The notes beneath the pieces were generated by a model that saw nothing but the letters and a program-made list of their open reading frames with translations, did not search any database and had not been told where the DNA came from. 64,000 bases of DNA from Peptostreptococcus porci (GTDB lineage Bacteria > Bacillota > Clostridia > Peptostreptococcales > Peptostreptococcaceae): assembly GCF_009695815.1 (NCBI RefSeq), contig NZ_VUNE01000005.1, forward strand, positions 124,001 to 188,000, read 5' to 3'. The position numbers were made by a program, and so were the translations under genes. This document shows positions 9,147 to 16,908 of the stretch, in pieces; positions within the stretch are counted from its first letter, which is position 1; the number at the start of each line of letters is the position of its first letter.

Positions 9147-10406
9147 TTACATCATAGAAATTAAAGTTGTAAAATCTATTTTTCCTTTTTTTAGTAGCCT
9201 TCTATTGTTTGAAAACGACTTCTGATAATAAATTTCTGAAGTCATTAAATCAAAATCTAATAGGAATCTATACATATCATTGTGCTTTGATTCATACCTT
9301 AGAGATTTTGCGATTTGAGTTACAACACTTATATCTGATTTTGATTTAATTCTTGATAAAATTTCAGTACCTCTTTTATTAAATCCCAACACTCTTACAA
9401 AAGGCAAGGAATTAATTTGCTTGCATATTTCTATATGCTTGTCTTCTATTCCCAAAAAAATATTGAATAAAGACCTTCTTATTCTGTTACGTGTAAAAAT
9501 GGGAGAGCTTAAATTTTCAACTATTTCATCAAAATCAAGACAAGAAGAAACTTGCTTGTAAATTGAATTTTCCAATCCATTTCCCACATCAAAAAACCTT
9601 GAAAGACGCCCTTTATTTCTTATTATTTCTATGCATATATCAGAAAAAAAATCATCATCAAAAAGAAATTTTCTTCCATCATCCTGATAGCATCCAATTA
9701 AAGATTGAGATGATTTTGGCAAAAAATCCATAATTCCTAGAATATCGTTTTTCTTTATATTTTTCCTTATAAAGCTAGCAGAACAAAAATTTCCAAATGA
9801 TTCTGTAGAATTATGTGAAGTACCATACCTCTTAATAGATACCGGTTCAATAGTAGAATTCAATCGTAGGAGTTCTTTTACATACTCAATCCCCAATATA
9901 GTGTTGGATTCTTTGAAAAATCCATCATCCAATTCACAACGATTTTTTCTTGATAAAATATTTCTGATAGCCTTTTCTCGTGCAACAGGAAAAGAGTCTC
10001 TATTCTTAATATTGCTTGAAATAAGAACATCTAACTCAGCTTGCTCTTTTATTATAATCTCTGCGACATTTTTTATCGATTTTAGATCTCCGTTTTCGGA
10101 GCCAAAGCACAATAAATCCACACACCCCAGCGAATTCAATAATGATACTCCACCTCTGGAAAATATTTCAGCCGTTTGGGTACAATAAAGTGATGGAATT
10201 TCAATCACAAGGTCGGCACCACTGGCTATTGCCATCTTAGCCCTAGTAAATTTGTCTACTATCGCAGGACCGCCCCTCTGAACAAAATTCCCACTCATTG
10301 CAACAACTGTATGTGAAACACCATAAAACTCTCTAAAGCATTCAATTTGATACATATGTCCATTGTGAAATGGATTATATTCTGCTATTATTCCACCAAT
10401 TTTCAT
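9147..10406 (-). CDS. tmcAL: tRNA(Met) cytidine acetate ligase
   Basis: This 419-residue protein (formerly YlbM) forms acetyl-adenylate from acetate and ATP and transfers the acetyl group to C34 of elongator tRNA-Met. The N-terminal nucleotidyltransferase signature GGIIAEYNPFHNGH (HxGH-type) is at residues 4-17, and VAMSGNFVQRGGPA and the KRYGTSHNS region are present. Being next to ackA, which produces acetate, is suggestive but not required. It is preceded on the same strand by the coiled-coil gene with a gap of 18 bases, so co-transcription is likely. Confidence 0.93.
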   Translation of the reverse strand: MKIGGIIAEYNPFHNGHMYQIECFREFYGVSHTVVAMSGNFVQRGGPAIVDKFTRAKMAIASGADLVIEIPSLYCTQTAEIFSRGGVSLLNSLGCVDLLCFGSENGDLKSIKNVAEIIIKEQAELDVLISSNIKNRDSFPVAREKAIRNILSRKNRCELDDGFFKESNTILGIEYVKELLRLNSTIEPVSIKRYGTSHNSTESFGNFCSASFIRKNIKKNDILGIMDFLPKSSQSLIGCYQDDGRKFLFDDDFFSDICIEIIRNKGRLSRFFDVGNGLENSIYKQVSSCLDFDEIVENLSSPIFTRNRIRRSLFNIFLGIEDKHIEICKQINSLPFVRVLGFNKRGTEILSRIKSKSDISVVTQIAKSLRYESKHNDMYRFLLDFDLMTSEIYYQKSFSNNRRLLKKGKIDFTTLISMM

Positions 10407-10424
10407 ATCGAAACAACACCAGAA

Positions 10425-10970
10425 TTATAATTGAGATTTGTTGCTTCTTACTTCATCCAACATTTCTGATAAAGTCGCTTCAACAATATTCAACTGATCT
10501 ATTGAGTATAGCTTTGCACCCTCTCTCATGTCTCTCGCATATTCAGTGGCTTCCTTAACCAATCTATCAGCCTTTGCTCTTGCCTCTTTTATTATCTTGC
10601 TATCAGAAACCAGCTCTTCAGCTCTCAATGTAGCTTCCTTCATCATATTCTCAATTTCAGCCTCTACGTGCTTATTTTTTATTATGATTTCATCATTGCA
10701 TTCTTTTATTTTTTGATCTCTTTCCTTTTTTGCTTCATCCAAAATAAAATTAGCATCATTTCTGGCAGATTCTATTATCACATTTTCCTCATTGATAATT
10801 TTTAGAGCTCTTTCCAGCTCATAAGGAAGTGCCTCTCTAAGCTCAGCAATCAAATCGATAAACTCGTCCTTGTCAATACCAACCTTTTTTGATAGTGGAA
10901 AGCCACTTGCTTCATCGAGAATTTCTTCCATCTCAGCCAATATTTCTATTACTTTAATATTATCGCTCAT
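10425..10970 (-). CDS. Coiled-coil protein, ATP-synthase b-subunit-like
   Basis: A 181-residue protein with no catalytic motif. Residues 1-60 look globular (EILAEMEEILDEASG...), and about 60-150 form a long Ala/Glu/Lys-rich heptad coiled coil resembling ATP synthase b-subunit or DivIVA segments, with no transmembrane helix. Proteins of this kind are conserved between coaD and tmcAL in clostridia and are usually annotated only as ATPase or hypothetical. Function is unknown; a scaffold or cell-division role is conceivable. The ATG at 10970 has GGAGG upstream. Confidence 0.7.
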   Translation of the reverse strand: MSDNIKVIEILAEMEEILDEASGFPLSKKVGIDKDEFIDLIAELREALPYELERALKIINEENVIIESARNDANFILDEAKKERDQKIKECNDEIIIKNKHVEAEIENMMKEATLRAEELVSDSKIIKEARAKADRLVKEATEYARDMREGAKLYSIDQLNIVEATLSEMLDEVRSNKSQL

Positions 10971-11007
10971 TTTTACCTCCGTAATTGTAAATATATTTGG
11001 TGTTGCT

Positions 11008-11493
11008 TTATTTTTTCTTTAATTTCAATTCATCCAATACACACTTTGGAACTAGATTTTCTATATCAGCATCAAAGCTCAATACTTCTTTTATCAATGA
11101 TGAACTAATATATGAATATTTTGTACTTGTTGGCAAAATAATAGTTTCAATTTCATTCGCCAACTCCTTGTTCATATGTGCCATCTGAAGCTCATATTCA
11201 ACATCAGCAGTTGATCTTATCCCCCTAACTAGCACTGATACATCATTTTTCTTACAATAATCTACCAACAGACCTTCAAAAGAAATAACCTCTATTTTTT
11301 CAATATGTTCGGTAGACTTCTTTATCAATTCTATTCTCTCTGATATGGTAAACATGGTTTTCTTATTGGGATTTATTAAAATTCCTATTATGAGCTTGTC
11401 AAATAACTTTGAAGCTCTTTCAATAATATCAATATGACCATTTGTTATAGGGTCAAAACTTCCGGCAAAAATTGCTTTAACAGGCTTACTCAT
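11008..11493 (-). CDS. coaD: Phosphopantetheine adenylyltransferase
   Basis: CoaD (161 residues) adenylylates 4'-phosphopantetheine to dephospho-CoA, the fourth step of CoA synthesis. AGSFDPITNGHIDII carries the TxGH nucleotidyltransferase motif, VRGIRSTADVEYELQMA is the substrate-binding segment, and YSYISSSLIKE is the second signature. It overlaps the end of rsmD by eight bases, the conserved rsmD-coaD pair of Firmicutes. Together with coaBC at 33084-34292, two CoA biosynthesis genes are in this window. Confidence 0.97.
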   Translation of the reverse strand: MSKPVKAIFAGSFDPITNGHIDIIERASKLFDKLIIGILINPNKKTMFTISERIELIKKSTEHIEKIEVISFEGLLVDYCKKNDVSVLVRGIRSTADVEYELQMAHMNKELANEIETIILPTSTKYSYISSSLIKEVLSFDADIENLVPKCVLDELKLKKK

Positions 11494-12046
11494 TCTTTTC
11501 CTCCATTTTTAATACAGTCAACATTACCATCCCATACTTTTTCTCTTTATATTTAGAAAGACAATCTAAGTCAGCCAGTTCGATTTCCGAATCGTGTTCA
11601 ACTACAATTATTCCATCATTATCCAGAAGCTCAAATTCGATGATAGCTCTTAAAACATCATCAAACAGTCCTTTGTAATAAGGCGGATCCACAAAAATCA
11701 CGTCAAATTTTTTTTTAAGAAGATGCATTTTTTTTAAAGCGGCTCTGTAGTCGTCTTTAATCACTACACTTTTATCTTCAAGTTTTGATTTTTTTATATT
11801 GTCAGACGTTATTTTTATACTATCCTTGCTTTTATCACAGAAATAGACCATTTTTGCGCCTCTCGACAAACATTCAATCCCGAGTGCACCACTACCTGAA
11901 AAAAGATCCAATGCCTCACAATCATAAATATATTCAGAAATCATGTTAAACATAGACTCTTTAACTCTATCAGTAGTAGGCCTTATTTCATTGTTATTCG
12001 GGGCAATTAATTTTAACCCTCTCGCACTTCCAGATATAACTCTCAT
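11486..12046 (-). CDS. rsmD: 16S rRNA (guanine966-N2)-methyltransferase
   Basis: A 186-residue SAM-dependent methyltransferase that modifies G966 of 16S rRNA. The start MRVISGSARGLKL, then RPTTDRVKESMFNMI, LDLFSGSGALGIE (SAM loop) and FVDPPYYKG (the catalytic DPPY motif) are all present and in order. It ends overlapping coaD. The 168 bp before it hold a perfect 15-bp dyad at 12078-12092 and no upstream gene overlap, so it likely begins its own unit after recG. Confidence 0.95.
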   Translation of the reverse strand: MRVISGSARGLKLIAPNNNEIRPTTDRVKESMFNMISEYIYDCEALDLFSGSGALGIECLSRGAKMVYFCDKSKDSIKITSDNIKKSKLEDKSVVIKDDYRAALKKMHLLKKKFDVIFVDPPYYKGLFDDVLRAIIEFELLDNDGIIVVEHDSEIELADLDCLSKYKEKKYGMVMLTVLKMEEKNE

Positions 12047-12077
12047 AAAAGTCCTCCATGCATAAGATAAGACACAA

Positions 12078-12092
12078 TGACCATTATGGTCA
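12078..12092. promoter_or_regulatory. Perfect 7-1-7 dyad upstream of rsmD
   Basis: tgaccattatggtca is an inverted repeat with a single central base, 32 bp before the rsmD start. The regulator is unknown. A 12-bp palindrome aacacatgtgtt also lies in the same gap at 12176-12187. Confidence 0.45.
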
Positions 12093-12214
12093 GTATGTTA
12101 TCTATATTCTAACACATTATGCTGATTTTAACTAGTTTCTAAAGCAATATAATCGATAAAAATTTATTATTTGTAAACACATGTGTTACACTAAAGTAAT
12201 ATAGTTAATAACAA

Positions 12215-14290
12215 TTAAATCGACATATTATAGCCTATGTCTCTAAACATGTACTCAACTTTATCTTTTACCCCCCTATTTTTCTCTTCAGAAAGCGAGG
12301 GATCATTTGCATACGTTAATCTAGCCTCCTTTTGAGCTATCTTTAGCATTTTTGAATGCTTGAGTAAATTGGCAACCATCAGCTCCGGAAGCCCATGCTG
12401 TCTTGTTCCAAAAAAATCTCCAGGACCTCTTATAGATAGATCTTTTTCTGCCAAGACAAAACCGTCATTTGAAGATTCCATGGTTTTCATCCTCTCCAAA
12501 GCAACTTCGTTATTCGAATCGTAAATAAGCACACAAAATGATTGTTCTTTTCCTCTTCCAACTCTACCTCTCAACTGATGTAGCTGTGCCAAGCCGAATC
12601 GCTCTGCGTTTTCTATTATCATAACTGTGGCATTTGGAACATTTACACCAACCTCGATAACAGTAGTTGAAACAAGGATATCTATATCCCCTCTTTTAAA
12701 GGCTTCCATTATGTCATCTTTTTCTGAGTTTTTCATCTTTCCATGCAAAATCCCAACCTTCAAATCAGGAAAATATCTATGGCTAAGTTCCTCATATACC
12801 TCTGTAGCAGAACTGACATCCAATACCTCACTTTCATCAACAAGTGGACAAACCACGTATACTTGATGCCCCTTTTCGATTTCTTTTCTAATATTATTTT
12901 TATATAACTTACCTCTCGCATTCTTTTTAATCGCCAAGGTTTCAATTGGCTTTCTTCCGGGTGGCAATTCGTCGATTACCGAAATATCGAGATCTCCATA
13001 CAAAATCAAAGCGAGAGTTCTTGGAATTGGCGTTGCAGTCATAACCAAAACATCTGGATTTTCTGCTTTTGATGATAGCTTTCCTCTCTGCCTTACACCA
13101 AATCTATGTTGTTCGTCCGTAATAACCAACCCTAGATGATTAAACTTAACCTTGTCCTCTATAAGTGAATGAGTACCGATCAATATATCAATATCTCCAT
13201 TTTCCAGAGATTCAAGAATTCTCATATTATTTTTCTTTGTTGTTGAGCTTGTTAGAAGCTCTATCTTAACATCACTTCCAGCAAAAAACTCAGAGAAGGA
13301 TTCAAAATGCTGTTTTGCCAATATTTCTGTTGGAGCCATATACGCACCTTGATATCCATTGAATACACAATTAGCGAGTGATAGCTGTGCCACAACGGTT
13401 TTACCGCTACCGACATCCCCTTGTACCAGCCTATTCATAACTCTATTTGAATTCATATCTCCTAGTATTTCATCAAGTGCTTTTTTCTGTGATCTAGTCA
13501 ATGAAAATGGCAGCTCTCTAATTATTTTGTCAATCTTTCCCGAAATATTAAAGTTTATTCCCGATTTTATCTCATTTCCTCCCTTTATGGAAAATAGACC
13601 CAACTGTAAAAAGTACAGTTCCTCAAATATAAGTCTATACATCGCAATCTGAACACTTTGCTTATCGGTTGGAAAGTGCATGCTCTTTATTGCAAAATTT
13701 ATATCACATAATCTATGTTTATCTACTAGCTCCATAGGTAGATATTCTTTTATTTTCACCTCAGAAGTGTCAAATATATTTCTAACTACTCCCATTACAT
13801 CTTTGTTGGTGACGCCATTAGAAAGCTTATACACCGGTATTATCGCTCCTACATTTTTTATCAGTCGCTCATATTCTATTTCACAATTATGCATTTCCAA
13901 TCTTCCATACTCTGTTTTTTTTACTGTCCCAAAAGATCTGATTGCATCATTTACTCTATATGTGTTTTTTAAATATGATTTATTAAAGAAAATCAATGAA
14001 ATTGTTCCTGTTTCATCTTCAACTGTAATCTCCGTAATATCAAGCCTATTGATTCTCTTGTTAGAAATTTTCTTTATCCTACCTTTAATAGTCACCTTTT
14101 CGCCATCAGTAATAGCCATAATTTGTTTTTCAATACTTCTATCTTCAAATTGTCTTGGAAAATAATATAAAGCATCTCTGATAGTAAAAATTCCCAGCCT
14201 AGACATCTTGTCAGCCTTTTTCGGTCCAACTCCTTTAATATACTGAATTTCTTTGTCCAAAATACTATACATAACTTTCTTACCTTTCAT
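12215..14290 (-). CDS. recG: ATP-dependent DNA helicase RecG
   Basis: RecG (about 685-691 residues) remodels stalled replication forks and branched DNA. In order it has the N-terminal wedge domain (LDKEIQYIKGVGPKKADKM, with OB-fold sequence), Walker A GDVGSGKT, DEQHRFGVRQR (DExH box), VMTATPIPRTLAL, and the C-terminal VGRGKEQSFC region. The start is ambiguous between ATG 14290 and ATG 14272; the second has an AAAGG ten bases upstream and gives the usual MYSILDKEI start, so I slightly favour it. It follows fakA, the conserved yloU-yloV-recG order. Confidence 0.95.
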   Translation of the reverse strand: MKGKKVMYSILDKEIQYIKGVGPKKADKMSRLGIFTIRDALYYFPRQFEDRSIEKQIMAITDGEKVTIKGRIKKISNKRINRLDITEITVEDETGTISLIFFNKSYLKNTYRVNDAIRSFGTVKKTEYGRLEMHNCEIEYERLIKNVGAIIPVYKLSNGVTNKDVMGVVRNIFDTSEVKIKEYLPMELVDKHRLCDINFAIKSMHFPTDKQSVQIAMYRLIFEELYFLQLGLFSIKGGNEIKSGINFNISGKIDKIIRELPFSLTRSQKKALDEILGDMNSNRVMNRLVQGDVGSGKTVVAQLSLANCVFNGYQGAYMAPTEILAKQHFESFSEFFAGSDVKIELLTSSTTKKNNMRILESLENGDIDILIGTHSLIEDKVKFNHLGLVITDEQHRFGVRQRGKLSSKAENPDVLVMTATPIPRTLALILYGDLDISVIDELPPGRKPIETLAIKKNARGKLYKNNIRKEIEKGHQVYVVCPLVDESEVLDVSSATEVYEELSHRYFPDLKVGILHGKMKNSEKDDIMEAFKRGDIDILVSTTVIEVGVNVPNATVMIIENAERFGLAQLHQLRGRVGRGKEQSFCVLIYDSNNEVALERMKTMESSNDGFVLAEKDLSIRGPGDFFGTRQHGLPELMVANLLKHSKMLKIAQKEARLTYANDPSLSEEKNRGVKDKVEYMFRDIGYNMSI

Positions 14291-14367
14291 AAAAAGAGGA
14301 AGACCATCACAATCTTCCCCTAAATAAACTAATAAAATGATAATTCTATTTTTGTGACCTATAATAT

Positions 14368-16032
14368 CTATTCCACAGAAATTAAATAGTAATATAGTGG
14401 TTGACCACCATAATATAGCTCGACATCTACATCCTCATACTCTTCTTGAATTGTTTCAGCCAATAGCCTTGCATCGTCCTCTTCAACATCCTCACCATAA
14501 TACAGAGTTATGATATCTGAGTCCTCATCTGCCATATTTCTCACGACTTCCTTTGTCACTTCGGCAATATCTTTACCTGATGAAATCAGACTTTTTCCAG
14601 TTATTCCTATAACATCACCCTCATTGACCTCTATACCATCCATGATGGTATCTCTAACTGCAAAGGTGATTTCACCCGACTTGATATTACTCAAAACTTC
14701 ATCAAAGTTTTCCATATTGGAATCTGCATCTGAATCAGGATCAAATGATACAAGACATCCAATACCCTGAGGAATATTTTTCGTAGGAACGACATATATG
14801 TTTTTTTCCGATATTTCTTTTGCCTGGTTTGCAGCCATAATTACGTTTCCATTATTTGGCAAGATAAAAATATTGTCCGCATTAACCATATTTATTGCAT
14901 TAATAAAGTCTTCAGTAGATGGATTCATAGTTTGTCCACCTTCTATGACAATGTCCACGCCAAACTCTTCAAAAATTCCTGCAAGACCCTTGCCCATTGT
15001 TGTTGTAATAAATCCAAAAGGCTTGCTTTCTTCATTCACTATAACTTTATCCTGACTTGCAAGCTTTGAATTACTTTCCTGATCGTCATCTGGAATTATC
15101 AAGTTTTCATGTTGGTATCTCATGTTTTCTATCTTGATAGTCAGCAATTGACCAAACTTCAATGCCTCCTGTAATACATTTCCTGGCTCATTAGAGTGTA
15201 CATGTACCTTTATTACGCCATCGTATCCAACGACAACAAGGCTATCTCCGTATTTCAACATGATATCTCTTATTTTTTCTGGGTCGGCATTTTCTGATTC
15301 CAATATAAATTCTGTACAATACCCAAATTTAATATCCAATTCACCTTGAGTTTCTACATAATCATTGGCAATACTCTGAACAGAATCGATTTTGTCCGAT
15401 TCCTGAAGGTCTACTATCTTTCCCTTTAATGCTGAAAGCATACCCTCGTACAGGCAAACCAGACCCTTTCCTCCTGAATCGACAACACCAGCATCCTTCA
15501 AGTTTTTAAGTAATTCAGGCGTTTTTTCAAGAGATTTGTTTGCTTCAATCAAAACTTTTTCGAAAAATTCAATAAAGCTTTTGTTCTTTTTTACATTTTT
15601 GACGGCAAATTCTCCTGATTCTCTAACAACAGTCAATATTGTACCCTCAATAGGCTTAATCACCGCCTTGTACGCCGTATCAGAACCTGATTTTAACGCT
15701 TTTGCGAATTCATCTATACCAAGTTCATTTTTCCCCTCAACTGACTTTGAAATACCTCTAATGATCTGAGAAAGAATAACCCCAGAATTACCTCTAGCTC
15801 CCATCAAAGATCCTTTAGAAAGAGCCTTGCCTATTTCTGACAAGTTATCACTCTCTACCTTATTTAGTTCCTTAATAGCAGCGGCTATAGTTAGAGACAT
15901 ATTTGTACCAGTATCACCATCTGGAACTGGAAATACATTCAATTTATCGATTAATTCCTTATTGTTCTGCAGATTATTTGCACCAGAAATAAACATATCT
16001 CTAAATAATTTGCCATTTATTTTTTCTATCAT
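14368..16032 (-). CDS. fakA: Fatty acid kinase catalytic subunit (DAK2/DegV-like)
   Basis: This 554-residue protein has an N-terminal DhaL (DAK2) ATP-binding domain with NVFPVPDGDTGTNM and GARGNSGVILSQI, a middle domain (KFGYCTEFIL, VHVHSNEPG), and a C-terminal EDD/DegV-like domain. FakA phosphorylates fatty acids bound to FakB so that they can enter phospholipids through PlsX/PlsY; plsX is in this window, though no fakB gene is. Yeast-type dihydroxyacetone kinase is excluded by the domain order. It follows the Asp23 gene by 16 bases (yloU-yloV pair). Confidence 0.9.
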   Translation of the reverse strand: MIEKINGKLFRDMFISGANNLQNNKELIDKLNVFPVPDGDTGTNMSLTIAAAIKELNKVESDNLSEIGKALSKGSLMGARGNSGVILSQIIRGISKSVEGKNELGIDEFAKALKSGSDTAYKAVIKPIEGTILTVVRESGEFAVKNVKKNKSFIEFFEKVLIEANKSLEKTPELLKNLKDAGVVDSGGKGLVCLYEGMLSALKGKIVDLQESDKIDSVQSIANDYVETQGELDIKFGYCTEFILESENADPEKIRDIMLKYGDSLVVVGYDGVIKVHVHSNEPGNVLQEALKFGQLLTIKIENMRYQHENLIIPDDDQESNSKLASQDKVIVNEESKPFGFITTTMGKGLAGIFEEFGVDIVIEGGQTMNPSTEDFINAINMVNADNIFILPNNGNVIMAANQAKEISEKNIYVVPTKNIPQGIGCLVSFDPDSDADSNMENFDEVLSNIKSGEITFAVRDTIMDGIEVNEGDVIGITGKSLISSGKDIAEVTKEVVRNMADEDSDIITLYYGEDVEEDDARLLAETIQEEYEDVDVELYYGGQPLYYYLISVE

Positions 16033-16048
16033 TTAATTTTCCTCCCGA

Positions 16049-16399
16049 TTACTTTACCCTGATGCCTTGAACGCTGACAGTTATTTGGTTTATTTTGATA
16101 CCAGAGTATGTTTCAACAGTATACTTTATTCTTTCTATAATATTATTAGCAACTGTTGTGATGTTTGTTCCATACTGTAAAATTACAAAAATTTCAATAT
16201 CTATCAAATCTTCGCTTAATTCAATGATATTAACACCTTTAGTCGCATTTTCTCCCTTTAATAACTCAACTATGCCTTTTGACTTTGATGAAAAACCAAC
16301 TAATCCATAGCTTTCCATCGCAGCTTGATAAGTAAGTTGAGCTAGAACGTGCTTATTTATTTCTATTTTTCCTAATTTATTAACCAAAACTGAACCCAT
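16049..16399 (-). CDS. Asp23/Gls24 family protein (second copy, YloU type)
   Basis: A 116-residue Asp23 protein with GKIEINKHVLAQLTYQAAMESYGLVGF and the C-terminal GIKINQITVSVQGIRV. The yloU-yloV (fakA) pairing is conserved in Firmicutes, and the membrane-facing Asp23 family has been tied to envelope stress. The start ATG at 16399 has GGAGGTAGA upstream. It is divergent from rpmB, with back-to-back promoters in the 225-bp gap. Confidence 0.88.
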   Translation of the reverse strand: MGSVLVNKLGKIEINKHVLAQLTYQAAMESYGLVGFSSKSKGIVELLKGENATKGVNIIELSEDLIDIEIFVILQYGTNITTVANNIIERIKYTVETYSGIKINQITVSVQGIRVK

Positions 16400-16504
16400 A
16401 TTCTACCTCCAATATATTATAAATATAGATTAACATGCACTGCTTGCATTACACTTATCTAAAAATTTTCCATGTAAATTATTACACATAATAGTATACC
16501 TTAT

Positions 16505-16533
16505 ATTATACAAAAAAAAACACTTAATTGCAA
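16505..16533 (-). promoter_or_regulatory. Sigma-A promoter for Asp23-fakA-recG
   Basis: Minus strand TTGCAA (16528-16533), 17 bp containing a nine-T run, then TATAAT (16505-16510). It gives a leader of about 100 nt. Confidence 0.6.
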
Positions 16534-16551
16534 TTAATTGCTTTTTTTTGC

Positions 16552-16580
16552 TTGATTTTTTCTTACTACTGTGATATCAT
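16552..16580 (+). promoter_or_regulatory. Sigma-A promoter for rpmB
   Basis: TTGATT (16552-16557), 17 bp, TATCAT (16575-16580), 47 bp before the rpmB start. Confidence 0.65.
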
Positions 16581-16627
16581 TAAATATGTTTTTAGGCTTA
16601 ATATTTTATTATTAAGGAGGTGGCATG

Positions 16628-16816
16628 ATGTCAAGAGTATGTAGCGTGTGCGGAAAAGGTAAAGTATCTGGAAATCAGGTATCTCACTCAAACAAACATA
16701 ACAAGAGAACTTGGTCAGCAAACTTGAAAAACGTTAGAGTTGTAGAAAATGGAACTCCAAAGAGAGTTTCAGTTTGTACTAGATGCTTACGTTCTGGTAA
16801 AGTTGAAAGAGCATAA
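16628..16816 (+). CDS. rpmB: 50S ribosomal protein L28
   Basis: A 62-residue L28 beginning MSRVCSVCGKGKVSGN. Two ATGs are adjacent; AAGGAGG at 16614-16620 favours the second (16628). The CSVC and CTRC pairs form the zinc ribbon of the C+ paralogue. It is a single-gene unit with its own promoter and a terminator 40 bp downstream, the usual isolated position opposite the yloU operon. Confidence 0.96.
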   Translation: MSRVCSVCGKGKVSGNQVSHSNKHNKRTWSANLKNVRVVENGTPKRVSVCTRCLRSGKVERA

Positions 16817-16854
16817 ATAGAGATACATTATGATATATATCCTATAGCAAGATA

Positions 16855-16880
16855 AAAGGACTGTGAAACAGTCCTTTTTT
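16855..16880. terminator. Bidirectional terminator between rpmB and the histidine kinase gene
   Basis: Arms aaaggactgt and acagtccttt enclose a 3-nt loop, with a T run on the plus strand and A-rich sequence before it giving T's on the minus strand. It serves rpmB (+) and the convergent kinase gene (-). Confidence 0.9.
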
Positions 16881-16908
16881 ATTATCTTTTTTATTTTTAT
16901 TATCTTTT

